A stretch of DNA of 64,000 nt from Theobroma cacao (GCF_000208745.1 NC_030851.1:34897856-34961855); one strand, 5' to 3'; counted from the first letter of the stretch, positions 11,040 to 24,429 are shown. Notes: a model not told the origin generated them from the letters alone. Numbers and translations: made by a program.

Positions 11040-12135
11040 CATGAGTATAAAGCCGATGATGGGATAATCGATCGGGATGTGAGAAGTCGCAATCCCGAGC
11101 TTATGTTCCCTAGGCTCGGAATCCGAATCAAGGCTCCACCAGTACGATGGGAGGGCCTCGATTTCAAGATTCCGAAATTCTTAATAAATAAAGAGTTTGA
11201 TTATACAAAAAAAATTACTTGATAAAAATAATAAATAAATTACTTGATAAAAAATGATAAAATAATAACAATTCAAACATATAATAAATAATTAATTTGT
11301 GAAAATACAATATACATGACCTTAAATAGATAAAAATAAATAAATAAAAGTAAAAAATAACTAATTCAAAATTAAGCATTGAGTATTAAGTGGCATAAAC
11401 TATAAAAAATGTGAAGATAAAGATAAAAAATAATAAATATATATATAAAATAAGATCTTAGGTATTAGGTTTGAATAAAAATCGCTTATGAAGAATATAA
11501 TAATAATAAAAATATAAAAATATATAAAATGAAAAATAGTATAATAAAAAATATATATAATTTTTGTTCACTAAAATAACATAGAATTATAAACAATTTG
11601 TCTAATTATAAATGGAAAACATAAGAACTTAGAACAAAAAATGTAAAGTATGAAAAAATGATAATAAGATATAAGAATAGAAAATATGATAATAAAATAA
11701 AAAATAATTAATTAATAATAACAAAAAATATAGATAATTGCATTAGCACAGCATATATATATTGCATCATACATATTATTGCATATAAATATTTTTGTTT
11801 TCGAGTTTAAGCCCCGATGATGGGATCTTCCGGGGATCTTGCGAAGACGGGTATTTCTCGAAAAGTTCCCTAGGTGAAAAGATGTCCTCGGGCCTCACCA
11901 GTATGATGGGAGGGCTCGAGAACCATCTTTAATAAAAGGCTTTTGCCCGAATTAGGTTCATTATGCACAAAAAATATTATTTTAAAAAAAAACGTACGAT
12001 GACCCCGATGACGGGAATTATTTGTCGAATTTGCGAATGCGAGTTTCTCGGATAATTCCCTAGGTGAGAGAATATCTCGAGTCCCACCAGTATGATGGGC
12101 GGATTCGAAAAAATATCCTCGATAAAAGGTTATTT
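11040..12135 (+). repeat. Three diverged ~130-bp modules in the solo LTR
   Basis: Three similar blocks at about 11,050-11,190, 11,811-11,945 and 12,000-12,130. Each has the same ordered landmarks: a CCGATGATGGGA-like box, then TTCCCTAGG, then CACCAGTATGATGGG, then an A/T-rich end containing AATAAA or GATAAAAGG. A reversed, shorter relative occurs in the host LTR near 12,960-13,050. The function is unknown. Confidence 0.7.
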
Positions 12136-12156
12136 GTACGGCATTTTTATCTCACG

Positions 12157-12488
12157 CCATGCATTTCATTTCACTACCCATTTGCATTCCATTTTAGGTT
12201 AAATAGGAGATAAAATAAAAGAATAATAATTAAGAAAATGTAGTAAAATTAAAAATTAAAGCTCAATAGGATAATCTAAAAATGATACCGTTCATGAAAC
12301 GGGCGTCCCGGGGATGCTAATCCCATGCATTTCATTTCACTACCCATTTGCATTCCATTTTAGGTTAAATAGGAGATAAAATAAAAGAATAATAATTAAG
12401 GAAATGTAGTGAAATTAAAAATTAAAGCCCAATAGGATAATCTAAAAATGGTACCGTTCATGAAACGGACGTCCCGGGGGTGCTAATC
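12157..12488 (+). repeat. 166-bp tandem duplication in the solo LTR
   Basis: Two head-to-tail copies (12,157-12,322 and 12,323-12,488), each starting ccatgcatttcatttcac and ending with the block tcccgggg.tgctaatc. They differ at only a few positions, so the duplication is younger than the main LTR divergence. Confidence 0.92.
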
Positions 12489-12727
12489 CTTCCCCGGGCG
12501 TAACCGTACTCCCGAACCTAGATCTAAAAAATCGTAGACCGGTTTAAGGTTCTTTTCGGTGGGCTCAAAATTAATTTAAGTTTTCATCGATTAGAATCGA
12601 GTCAATAGGTGGCCAATCGCACCTAGTAAAAAAGATTGGTGGCGACTCCTAGTTTAATTTTTAATTTTTTAGTGAGTTTTCACTTTCACGTCTAGCGGTC
12701 GGGTTCCCGGACTCGCACGTTACGACA

Positions 12728-12732
12728 GGTAC
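12728..12732. repeat. Target-site duplication GGTAC, right copy
   Basis: Directly follows the solo-LTR end ACGACA and matches 9,660-9,664. Confidence 0.9.
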
Positions 12733-14506
12733 CATTTAATCTTAAATTATCCAATAGTGGTCCACATTGATTTTATTCCTATGTCTCCTTAACCTTTGCT
12801 TATTAACTAATTATTTGGTTGATTAAGTCTTTTACTCGTTTTACGTATGCATGTGATGCAATCATAAAATGATGTCATGATTTATTCAATTTTAGAACAA
12901 TGAGGTCGACAATCGCTTATTGAAAAATCATTCATAAAATATCCCAACACTTTGGTGAAATCTCAAAGTTTTTCTCACCTAGAGATATCCCGGGAAGAAC
13001 TCGTCTCTACTAATTCTTCGAGAAAATCCCATCATCGGGATTCTCGCCCCATTAACATGAAGAATGTGACATGCTATGACAATATAAGATGATGATGTCT
13101 ATATGATCGCGTTTATTGATTTAATTAGTTAAAATTCATGTGATAATGTGTTTAATAGTTCAAGGTGATTTATTACCTTGTTTACGTGTTTATTATTAAA
13201 AAAATTTTCTTTAATGCATGCTATTTGCTTTTTTATTTTTTATTTGTTATTTATTATTTATTATTTCATTTATATTTTTTTAAATAATTATTTGAATTAA
13301 TGGGTGTTGAAGTATAGAGTTCGGATTTATCTCGACGTTTCGGTAAAAATCCGTTTCGATCTCCAAATTTAAGTGACCCACCTAAAAGTGGCAACTCTGT
13401 GCCCCTTTTAAGTGAAATTACTCAAAAATGTATATTTATTATTTATTTATTACTTCTACTTCTTTTTATTATTATATTTTTTCTTATTTTTTATTTCTTT
13501 ATTCTTTTTCATAATTTATTTTTACTTTTTATAATTTTTATATTTGTATTATGATTTTTTAATATTATCATTTATTTTTATTTTTTTTTTATTTTCATTT
13601 TCCATTTTTTATTTTCTAACACTAAAATCAACATAAAAATTTTTTTTTAAATTTTTTTATAACTTTTCCTAAAATAATTAACATTAAATCAACAATACAT
13701 TTTATCTACACAAAATGGGCAAGACCCAAAACCAATTAAAAAGGCTCACAAACAAAAAGAAAGAATTTTACCTTGTTGGGTTAGGTTGGCCAAGTTTCCA
13801 CAAGCCCGCAGAGAACCCAAGCTTGCCACACCAGGCCTGTTTTGCAAGCCCACTGGACCCTTGACCCAAATCCTTTTTCTTTTCTTTCTTTCTTTTTCTC
13901 TTTCTTTTTCTTTCTTCTTCTCTTTCCCAGCCGCTCCCCCTTCTTCTTCTCTCTTTCTTTCTTTCTCCTTCTTTTTCTTCCCCTCGCCAGTCCGCATCAC
14001 TCCCCACTGTCGGTGCCTCTCTCTTCTCCTTCCCCTCATTTCTTTCTCTCTAAGCTCAACAGGTGACACTAACCTCAAGAGAAAACTCACTCCTTTGCTG
14101 CTTGCCCAAAGCCAAGCCCAAACTGACCAACTCTCAAAAATAAACGCTCGTGCTTTTCCTTTTTTTTTTTGTATGTATTTTTTGGATTGTGTATTCTTTT
14201 CAAATCTGTCCGAGGCCTCTTTTTAAGAGATGGATTGTCCAAAAATTTCAACAATCCAACGATGAAATCATGCTCTTCTAAGCATGATTTCACAAGGCTC
14301 TGACATAAATGGGGGCTAATTGCTAGAGGTAACTATTCCCTAAAATTTGACTACTTTCCAAGGACCTTAAGTGCCCCGTAATGACAGATTGGAGAGGGGG
14401 GGCTGAGTACATGCTCAATCTTCTCCCTGTTTTCTTTTCTTTCCTTTTTTTTTTTATTTATTATTTATTATTTTTATTTTTGATTGATTTTGAATGGGTG
14501 TCTACA
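12733..14506 (-). mobile_element. 5' part of the split LTR of the Ogre-like element
   Basis: On the minus strand this begins TGTAGACACCC at 14,506 and runs to the solo-LTR insertion point. It is A/T-rich, with a pyrimidine-rich tract on the plus strand near 13,870-13,990. The long plus and minus reading frames across that tract are composition artefacts. The five bases outside the terminus (14,507-14,511, ATCAG) would be one target duplication; its partner is not in the window. Confidence 0.8.
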
Positions 14507-14519
14507 ATCAGGTCAAGTT

Positions 14520-15900
14520 TGAGTGGCCCTATGGAGTTCTAAATTTAATTCTTTCATGTATATTGCATCCAAAGATGTTTTTGGTCATGAATGTTGTTTA
14601 TCCAGATATGTTGATTTTGATTTTCATAGCTTTTGTTAAGCTAGATGCTTCAATGCTTATGTTTATGTCATTTGGTGTTTGTTTATTATCTTATTTTACA
14701 TATGCAGTTATTTTTTATCAAATAAATTATTTCATGGTGCTTAAGGTTAAGAGCAGCAACGGTTTGTGCTCTCATTGATGGTCCAATTTCGGTGTGAAAT
14801 GAATCTTTCTCATTATTAAGGCAAGGATTGGTTGTCAAATAAGATTGGCAAACCATGTACAACCTTTCCTTTCTTTAACAATGAGAAAAATATTTTCTCT
14901 AACCGAAATTTGGACCTTCTTATGATAATACAATTGTTGTTAACTCAATAGAACCAATGACACATATAAACAAATAACTATTTTCTGCATTAAAAATTTG
15001 TTTTTTTTTTTTGTTTTCTCTCTTCTCATTTTATAAATACATATAGTAATTATATTCCATATGTATTAATAGTCCACAAAAAATATGAGGCTCTTCTTTG
15101 CTGACCTAACATTTACAATATATGCTACAAATCCCATTCTCATTTAATGTTTAGCTAACACAAATAGGACCTCTGGCATCAATTTTTTGTTCAATATTGT
15201 GTAAGACATATTAATTTAATTTGTTTTGTTCCTAAGATATTATTATGCATTTGCATTGTCAAATCACGCTCATGACTTTTAAGTCAAGTACCTCTATGTT
15301 CATGTTTGTGTGATTTAGTTTGTGTTTATTGTTTCATTCTACAGATGAGGGTTTCTCTACATGGTCTTTAAGGTTAAGAGTGGCAATATTTTCTACTATC
15401 ATTAGTGGTCCAATTTTGATGTGAAAAAAAAATCCTTCTTATTATTAAGAGAAGGATTGTTCGTTAAATAAGATTGATAAGGTACAGTATGACCTCTTTT
15501 TCTTTTAGAGGCGAGAAAGATTATTTCTCCGAAATTTAAACCATCCCATGATAGTGCAAACCTTGTTTACTCAATACATGTAGTGGCATATATAGACATA
15601 TAATTATCCTTTGTATTAAAATAGATTTAATTTATTTTTTCCTTTTTATTTTCTGTCTTCTCATTTTACAAATACATACATTAGTTAGACGACAGTTACA
15701 ATGTCTGCTACAAATCCTGTTCTAATCTTATGTTCCGCTGACACAAATAATAAAACTGGTGTGAATTATCAATTCAATATTAACCGACATGCATTAATTA
15801 CACTTGCCCTATTTCTAAAAAATATTATGATGCATTTGTCCTGTCAAATGAAGGTCCAGTTTTTTAAGACAAGTGTTTCTTTATTTGTCTTAGCATAATA
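14520..15900 (+). repeat. Degenerate tandem repeat, ~0.6-kb unit, about 2.3 copies
   Basis: Corresponding blocks recur in order. The block TAAGGTTAAGAG followed by ATTATTAAG recurs at about 14,742 and 15,369. GCTACAAATCC..TTCT recurs at about 15,123 and 15,707. A T-rich block around TTTATGTCATTTGGTGTTTGTTTATT recurs near 14,660, 15,300 and 15,880. Spacing is about 580-645 bp. The units are diverged and have no coding frame. They may be remains of a transposon or old satellite; I do not recognise the family. Confidence 0.65.
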
Positions 15901-17230
15901 TGGTCTTTGTTTGTTATTTTGTAGTGAACACATTGATTTGCCATTTGGCGTTGAGACAAGGTATTGCCAGATTTTGTAAAGGTTTTTCAGTGATTTTTCT
16001 TTTCGATTGTAGTGTATTATTTGGCTCCACTATTCTGATATTCTATTGTTTTTTAAGATCATTGTCTATAATAGAATAAAGGCAGACACAATCTAACTGC
16101 GTTATTATGATATTGAATTTTTAGCTATTTTATGTCACTCATCCATGATGTAAATTGCCAGTTTCAATTGTGAATGATAATCTTAACTGAAACAAAAAAA
16201 AAAAAAAAACCACAATGACTAAACTTTTTATCACTTCATTGTCCTATATGACATTAGTGGCCATAGTTGATGACAACTGATAAATGATAGATTGCCAATC
16301 TACTTATCAAATTTTTTGCACATGTTTTCAAAACTATAAATGATGTATATAATTAAAGAACTATATTTGATCACCCATTTTTTATTATTATTAAAAAAAT
16401 TTTGTTTGTTGTTTATTATATATTATTAATTTGTTTCAATGCCTTTTTTTATAACTAATCCTTGAAAAACGATGTGTTTGCGAAAGCAAAAAACACTCTC
16501 TTCATCATTAATTTCTCTAAATTTTTTAACTGGAGTTTTGTAAGAATTCATCGGTTTAATTTAATTGATTTGCATTGATAGATAACATTACATGTTAATC
16601 ATTATATCTTAATCAGCATATGATGATTTAATTCAGTTCGTCTGGCTAATTGGTGTTCAATATTTATGTAACTACTTATCTCTTTTCTATACATTTGCTG
16701 GTGCTGACATTTACTTTTGTCACTTTTGAAACTGTTGTTCTAGCTGACACGCCCAGTTCAAAGTTTGGCTGATATGTCAATTATAGACTATTGTGCATAA
16801 CACAATGTTTCGTAATTTCTTAACAATTTCTGTCTCATTTTACACTTACTGTTTTGTATTTGTTTTGTTCTCATCATGTAAATTTGTTTGAAGTTGAATT
16901 TACCATAGAAGTTGATTGGTGTAATAATTACAAAACTTGCCGCATTACAAACTATCAGTCACATGATGCTGTCTCAACCTCGGAAATCATTGATCAAGTA
17001 AGAAAAGATTTTCACAGTGGGTTTAACCACCAGAGCAATTAAAACGGGAATCAGCAACTACAAAATGTTTGATTGTCATAAACTGACAAGCCAACAATGG
17101 CATCCAAAACCCCTTCACGATTAATGCAGCAACTAGAAGAACAATTTGTGCCATCACTGATTGACAATCAACTTGCTAGAGAGCTTTTCTCACAGCCAAC
17201 ACCATAGTAACAGCCTCAAAACATCAAAGA
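15901..17230. other. Intergenic, nothing recognised
   Basis: A/T-rich DNA with scattered short frames only. A frame near 16,854-17,042 and one near 17,095-17,205 read briefly without stops but match nothing I know and have no splice context. Confidence 0.4.
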
Positions 17231-18071
17231 TAGACCTGTCAAAATGGGTTTAGCTCATTTGATCGGTTTATTTTTTATTGAATATGGGATAGGTTGGGTT
17301 TGAAAATTTAAGTTCATATTAGAATTGGGTTTAAATGGGTCAACCCATCATATCAGTGGGTTGGGACAAGCTAATCTTGTGGGTTAAAAAAAAATTAATA
17401 ATTTTAATTATTTAATAATTTTATATATTTAATTATATAAAATTACTAATTTAGTTACTAATGGTGTTGCTTATTTTATATATTTCAATATCTTTAATCT
17501 TTGTTAGTCAAATTAATAAATTTAATTTAGATTAAAACTTATTATCTCTTTTTCTTTTATGACAATTAATATTAGATGATAAATTGATAATAATTCAAAC
17601 CTTGAGACATTATTGCTGTCTAAATAATATTTAAATGTTTTGCTTGAAGATGAGGATTGAGGAGGATATATATGAGTCTTGAAGTTTCTATTATTTGATT
17701 ATATATTAATCTTTATGGGATGGTAGTTTGTGTTAAAGATTTATAATTTATTTATGTAATTTATTTGTTTGTTTATATTTGGTGTAATTTATTTGTTTGT
17801 AATATGTTTTTATTATTCAATTTATAAATTAAATCAGAAAACAATTTTCTTGATAGAAAATTTGTCAGGTAAAATTATAAAAATAAATTTTTTTAAAAAA
17901 AAAAGAAGAAATGGGTTGGCTCAACCCGACCCATAGGCTAACAAGAGTTGGATTGAGTTGAGGTTTTGATGGTCCATATAAAAAATGAACTGATTCGGTC
18001 TAACTCATATTTTTTTAACTCATAAGAGCTTGGGTTGGGCTGAATCGGGTCAGCCCATATTGACACCTCTA
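17231..18071. mobile_element. hAT-like non-autonomous element
   Basis: Imperfect inverted termini: left TAGACCTGTCAAAATGGG, right (reverse complement) TTAGAGGTGTCAATATGGGC. Both are followed by GGGTT/CAACCC-rich subterminal repeats and enclose an A/T-rich centre of about 840 bp with no ORF. The flanking octamers ATCAAAGA and ACCAGAGG differ only by transitions, consistent with a decayed 8-bp hAT duplication. The family assignment is by resemblance. Confidence 0.6.
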
Positions 18072-21000
18072 ACCAGAGGAGAAAAATAGTCAACCAAAAA
18101 AATACAGGTAAAATTCATATAACGCTCTGTTTCCAATTAATTATTTAAATCACACCTGTTAGTGTCCTAGATCAAATTTTAAACCTTAATGATACACTGA
18201 CCTCCATGAGACCAAATCATGGATGTCAGCTCTGCGTTCGCCTATATGACTTGTTTAAAATTTGAACATTATTTTATTTCCTATCTTTACTCTAACTATG
18301 CCTTTCATCAAATTCCAAACAAAGGCTCATTGCAATCATGATTATTAACTGATGCCGACAATCACAACAAGATATAAAAGAGTTCATATTACTGACCTAA
18401 GATTTGCGTATGACCATATAATCACTGTTTTGTCCACATTACTCCTGCTTCGTTTGATCATTATCCTGCTCTTTTAGTTGCATGACATTAAACTTAATCC
18501 TCAAAGGTAACATGTGAAAACGTTCCACTCTACCTGATCTGCAAACTCAGTCATTTTCATGGTTTTCACCATCTAAACATGTATATACTTATGTCATTAT
18601 CTTCACATTAAACTTTGGATGTTGATTTTCTATCCTGAATTATGCGAAACGAAACTTGATTCTTAAATTGAATAGGTCTTTAATGACCTGTATTTGAGCG
18701 TTGGCTACCACTTAATTTCATTTAAATATGTAATTAGATATTTTTGGTAGTATTCATGTTAAACTTTTTAGATTAAATTGTTTTTTTTTTCCTACTGCAA
18801 ACAGATGTATATTCTTTTCTTGCTGTTAAAATAGTAGCAAATTAATATTATTCATTTTATCATATGCAGAAGATCACCCAAATCGCTCCAGCCATAAAAA
18901 AATCAGCCCTCCCAAAGACCAGTCGGCCAGCCCTTGATACAAAAAAATGCTGAAATTTGAACAACAATTATGACCCACATTGCTTTATATTTTTTGACTC
19001 CTGGCATAGTAGAAATTTGAACACTCTAATGATAACTGTTGTACACCAAGCAAAACAACAAACCATGCTCTTAAGTTTGTTCATAGCCATCACCTTTTTG
19101 CAACATTTTGTGCTCAAATGTCAGCAATTTTTCTGTATAAATTCATCCAACATTTTATATCTCACTCGAGCGCAAAGCACGAAATTAATCTTAATAATAT
19201 AAAATAGAATCCACTTCAAAATGAAGATTTTATATTTCTTTTTCACCAAAGATTCATCATGTGGTTCTAACCCCTTTATACCGTACCTCATAATTGGAAT
19301 TTTCAGTGAAAAGCATAAAAGGAAAAAAAAAGTTATATTAAACCATATGAAACTTCAATATATATGAGGAGTTGTGCACCACCATTTTCAGAATAAATAA
19401 AAACTATGCAACACACGTTCTCATTTATGAATGCAAACAGATAAACTGAAATCTAAGCTTGGCTATTACCAAAACTGCTATTCATTAATCGACAAATTAA
19501 GAATTCACAAAATGATCCCACCTCACAAAAGTGTGGAGCAGTAGAGGGAGACCATAAACCAACAATGACAGTAAGACTAGCTTGGCTGAATTAATCTGTA
19601 ATTTGTGAGAAAGGGAACGATTAAACAGCGCAGAGTCAATATCATCAAACTGGTAAGTTGGCTATTATGGATGCTACTTACCAATGATATTCCACCATAA
19701 CTTCAATTTCTTATTTCTTCCGTCATATGCCCATTTCTATCACCTACCTAAACCAAAGAAAGAACTTGCAACATGTCGCCACTACATTATCTACTGAGTT
19801 TGGCTCTTTTGTAAATAGAAACATTTTGCTTGATTTAGTTTTATTTTTTAAGCATTAACTCTCTTGTAATTCATACTATAATTTAAAAGTGCGGATTGGA
19901 CAATCGGATTAATGAAAATTCAAATCATTAACAATTTCAAATTCTGATTTTTTTTTTTTGAAATTTAAGTAGTTGGGGTTTGAAATGTCCAAGTCAAGTC
20001 TTTAACTTTTCAAATGGATCATTTCGGGTTAAAATCCTACTTTAGCAATTTTAATTAAATTATTCAGAGTCACATTTCGTTCACATGTAATGCAATTTAA
20101 CTTTTAATTATGGTATCATAAAGCTAAATAATAAAGAATAAATATAAGATAATATAAAAAGAATAAATTAGAAAACATTAAATTATCTAAAAAGATATAA
20201 TCTTTATTGCACTGGTTATACCAATTAAATAACTATTCACTTAGTATAATTTCGACTTAAAATTAAGGTGAAATAAAATGATATATTTAAGAGTAGATGT
20301 TAGAATTAGCTTTTGTTGTTAATTATTTTCTTAGTTTATGGATTATTTATTAAAAATGTATTATTTATCTATTCAATTTATTTATTTTATTATTTGGTAA
20401 GTATAAAAATAAAGAAGGAAAATGAAAATAAAATATTTTTTATATAATGGATAAATGTGAAAATTAAATATAATTATAATAGCATAAAGAACTTATTTTT
20501 CCATGCCTTTTTTTAAGCATAACAAGGATTTTGTAATAAACCAGGGTTACCCTTCATAACAGCTACTTACTATATATTCGTTTGTTTTACTGGTAATTCT
20601 TGTGCCTAATAAAATGGGCCTATAAGAAAAGGGTAAATGTGAGTCAAGTGATGAAGTGGAAGTGACAAGAGTCACAGCGCAAAGAGGGTGTCCCTAACGC
20701 AAGTCAGAATCCGAAGAAGATGAATTATGCAAGGTGGGTCCAAGGAAAACAGGATTAGATGGATGATCCGGCGCATGGGAATGGGAATGGGGATCCCAAA
20801 AACAGTGGATTTCCAACCATCCCCACACCATTTTATTTTCACTTACCCTCTTTTCGGGGAACTCAACCCTTGGGATAAAAGTTAAAACAACACCAATACA
20901 GATCACTAGACTTGATAAAGAAGCAAAGGGACCCCAGCCCAGGGCCAGGTAGGCAGGCAGGCAGTAGCAATATAATACTACTAGTACTTTTTATGTTTAT

Positions 21001-24000
21001 ATATAGAGAGAGAGATAGATAGGAATAAAATAAATAAAGGGGTTTGAAAGCTTTTTTGGTTTTGGGTCGAGACAGCGTGCCAGTGGAGATTGCAGGTATG
21101 GGGAGCGAGTAATGATGGACCTAACACACAGTCACACACACATAGCACAGACCAACACCGGCCCCCAGCGAGCCTCCTCTACGTTCTTTCTTACTTTATT
21201 TTTTTTTATATTTTTTGTGTGATTGCGTGCTGCTCTGCGGTTTTAGCCTTTGGGAAACAAAAAACAAAAGCTACATAAGACACGGGGAGGAGACCCAAAA
21301 AAGTCCACAAAACTCAAACCCACACAACTTGCTGCTGCTGAATACGTTGAATGCTTTGGTTGTGTAATCCAATACACGAAAAAGGTTAAAATAAGAGGAA
21401 GTATGATGGGGAATTGTGAACCATAAAAAGTTAAGAAGTCGACCCTTTTCTCCTTTGCCCTTTCATTTCTTTTTCCTTTGATTTGTTTTTAACGTTTCAA
21501 TCCCGTTCCAGGCTCCACTATGCTAGAGTCCAAGCCCTCACATTTTTCTCTCCCTTCTAACTGCTCTGTTACTTTTTTTACTTTTTCCCATTTACAGCCC
21601 GTTTTCATTAAAAATATTAACTTTGCTAACACTAATGCACTACATTTAAAAGCTTTATTGCCCATGTGTATGATATAGATCCCACGATTTTAACACCACT
21701 TCGTTTAAGATCTATTTAGGAGTCGATAATTTCACGTTTAAATCTATTTAATCCATAAATAATGCATTTAACATATTTAATTAATTGAGTTATCAAGTCA
21801 ATTCATATATTTTCAAAAAATATCTTATCTAAATACAACATAAAGGCAAAAAGAATCGTCAATAGTGCTCATCATTCAAAACCATGAAGATATTATCTAT
21901 ATACGAATTTGGTTCAATATTAACTACAAGAAAGTCCTCATCGATAAAGAGGTCTTGAGATATTAAGTTTAACTCGATTAATTAATTTGCAATGAAAACA
22001 ATTTCAACAACTAATTCTTTCTTTTTTTTGGTCTCCGATTATAGGCTTTTGGGTACATACTAACTAAGACTTCCTAATCACACAATTATTCTAATTTTTT
22101 TTTGTACATATGACAAATTTTAAGAAGATATTTAAACCTTAAACCTCAACTCTTTTGAAAAGAGGTAACAATTGAATTTGGGTTCTTATTATGCATCACA
22201 ATTTGTTCTGTGTTGTTGATACATTTCAAAGCTTGAATGTAATCATTGTATGAAAACATTAATTTATAATATGATGTAGTTATTGGAAAAAATTTGTCAA
22301 AGTTCCAGATTCATTAGGAGTAAAATTTAGATAAATTTTCTGGTTAACAATGATTAAATAAAAATTAAAATTGAAAATCAAAATTTATAGCTTACTAAAG
22401 GTCAATGATCAGATAAAAATAATTGAATCATTAATCAAGAATAGTATATATAAAAATTTGAAAAATAATCAAAGATGGCGAAATTTTGTGATTTTTTTAT
22501 AAAAAATGCATATTTGTATAAATATTAAAATTTTGTATATTCCCTCTATTAACAAGGTCAATTGATTTATCAATTTGATTTTTTTATTTTAATTCTTGCT
22601 TAATCTTCTTTTTTATAAAAAAAATTCTAAACTTAATTAAAATCTTATCTTGTCCGACAATTCATTAAAAACACCCATTCTTAAGGATGAGAAAAAAGAC
22701 TTCAAATCAAAAAATCAACCTATCTGAATTGATCGAATTCATTTTGATTTGGCTACAACAGTTAATAGTTATTTTAATATTTAAAGTTCGACTTTTTTAT
22801 CTATTCAATTTGATTTGTTATGATAAATTTTCTCACTGAACCGGTAAAAAAACTGAACATGAACTAAAATATTTTTAATTAATACATATACTATATTTAG
22901 TAATCCTTATTAATTGTTTAAAATAACTTATATCTTTTCAAAAATAAAATTTCCCTTGGCTTTCTAATAGAATTGTTTTTAATCAATATATATTAGTTGT
23001 TTGCTTCAATTGTGTTTTAAGTTGCTTTGCTTTGTATTATTGTATTGAGATGTCATGTTAAAATGTATATTACTTTTTATTAATACAAATACAAGATTGG
23101 TTTTCAAAAGTCGATCAAACCGATTAAAGTAATTCGATTTTTTAAAATATTCAATTTAAATTTTAAAATTAACAAATTTAATTTTTTCAATTTAAAATTT
23201 TGAATATTGAATCAATCAAACCGCCCATTTATACACCCTTAACCAATCTTATCCAAGTGTTAAGGTATTCTTTGGAGACAATCACCTTTAATGCTCTAAA
23301 TTTGGGAATGTAAGAAAATGACAAGTCTTTGAAACAAAACGAGTGGACCCCAAGTAATTAAGGAAACCTTAATAGTCCTTCTGTTTTGAGCAAAGCTTTA
23401 AAGGCTCTGCCCATATTCTAGCAAGCAAATGTTCTGTTTCTAACTGTGTATTTGTTCTTTTAACAATTTGTTGCAAAGGTCGATAGGGATACAATCTTAC
23501 AAATCAAAGCGCCTCCTCTTCCTTCCATTTAAATCAATACCTTGTATGAAAAACAATATCTTTAGCACGAAATGTAAAACTTTTAAATTGGAATCAAGGG
23601 CCAAAAAAATTCATTAAACCATCAAATACAAGATTACTTAAGAGTTCTAGGAATATTCACCATCAAGGCATAGCTAGAGAATGAGGCAAATATATAAGCA
23701 TCCCTTTTAACATGGTGGGAAGAAGAAGCAATTAAAGAAAGAAAGGCCTCAATATAATCAAGGATCACACCCATCTCTCAAAACGCCCTTGCCTAATCGC
23801 CAACATGGAGTCACTTAAATCAAGCATGAGGACTTGAGTCACTTTATTCTTCTGTTTAAAAGAATAGTGCCCCTGCCCCTTCTTCGTCTTTCACTTACAA
23901 CCGAAATAAGTACTGCAAAGAGATTACAAAACACAAAGAAAGAAAAGGGAGAGATGCAGAAATTGTGCATTTATCATAGGAATCAATAGCTAACAGAGAA

Positions 24001-24419
24001 TTTTGGATTAAGAAAATAGTCCAGGCTGTAGACACGTTGGGATAATATTATTATTAACCAAAGAAAGGGCAACCGACAAGCCATTCAATCGCCCAGCAGA
24101 TATAGATGAAGGCCGTTGGTCCCGACAGGCAATTAACTCGTTGTGAGTTCTGAGTCCTAAGGCTCCGTTAAAAGTACTGGTAAATAGTTTGAAAATTTGA
24201 AACCAACTCAGGAAGAATTCACCCCCAACCCCAAAAACCAAAAAAAGAAAATTCATTAAAAAGGCAAAATTTTACTCTCATTTTCAGGAGAAAATAAAAA
24301 AGGTACATGTGACAAACAGGACAGGGATAGAAGTCGGCTTGTCAAGTCGTTGTTCTTCTTTTATTGTTTCTCCTCAGTATTTAACGTTAAATCACATCAT
24401 TTCAGAATTCCAAGAGCAG
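18072..24419. other. Long intergenic stretch without a recognised gene
   Basis: About 6.3 kb of A/T-rich DNA. Short frames at 18,957-19,202, 20,694-20,906 and 21,090-21,278 have no homology I recognise and no codon-like structure. A GC-richer island lies at about 20,640-21,330, with GGCAGGCAGGCAG and GAGAGA micro-repeats. The stretch near 22,670-23,245 ends in AACCGCCCATTTATACACCCTTAA and looks like a dispersed repeat end. No RNA gene was found. Confidence 0.4.
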
Positions 24420-24429
24420 TAGTACACAG

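Larger units (their letters stand above)
9665..12727 (+). mobile_element. Solo LTR of an Ogre-related family, inserted in an Ogre LTR
   Basis: A 3,063-bp unit beginning TGTAGACACT and ending CACGTTACGACA, flanked on both sides by GGTAC. It has no internal region or second LTR, so it is best read as a solo LTR left by recombination between the two LTRs of an inserted element. Its orientation is opposite to the host LTR. Its last roughly 250 bp are a diverged inverted copy of 9,402-9,660, showing host and guest belong to related families. It contains a TATA-like box, repeated modules of about 130 bp and a 166-bp tandem duplication, listed separately. Confidence 0.88.

Noticed and set aside
12000..12500. 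CRISPR-like array from the repeated blocks in the LTR
   Set aside because: Units are 130-166 bp, adjacent or unevenly spaced, with no short repeat-spacer pattern, and the context is plant retrotransposon DNA.
13746..14226. Frames of up to 146 codons on both strands
   Set aside because: Caused by a pyrimidine-rich tract in the Ogre LTR; the translations are K/E/R or F/S/L runs without domain content.
1..14506. Reading 9,402-14,506 as one 5.1-kb LTR
   Set aside because: Internal TGTAGACACT...ACGACA ends with matching GGTAC duplications show a separate nested solo LTR.
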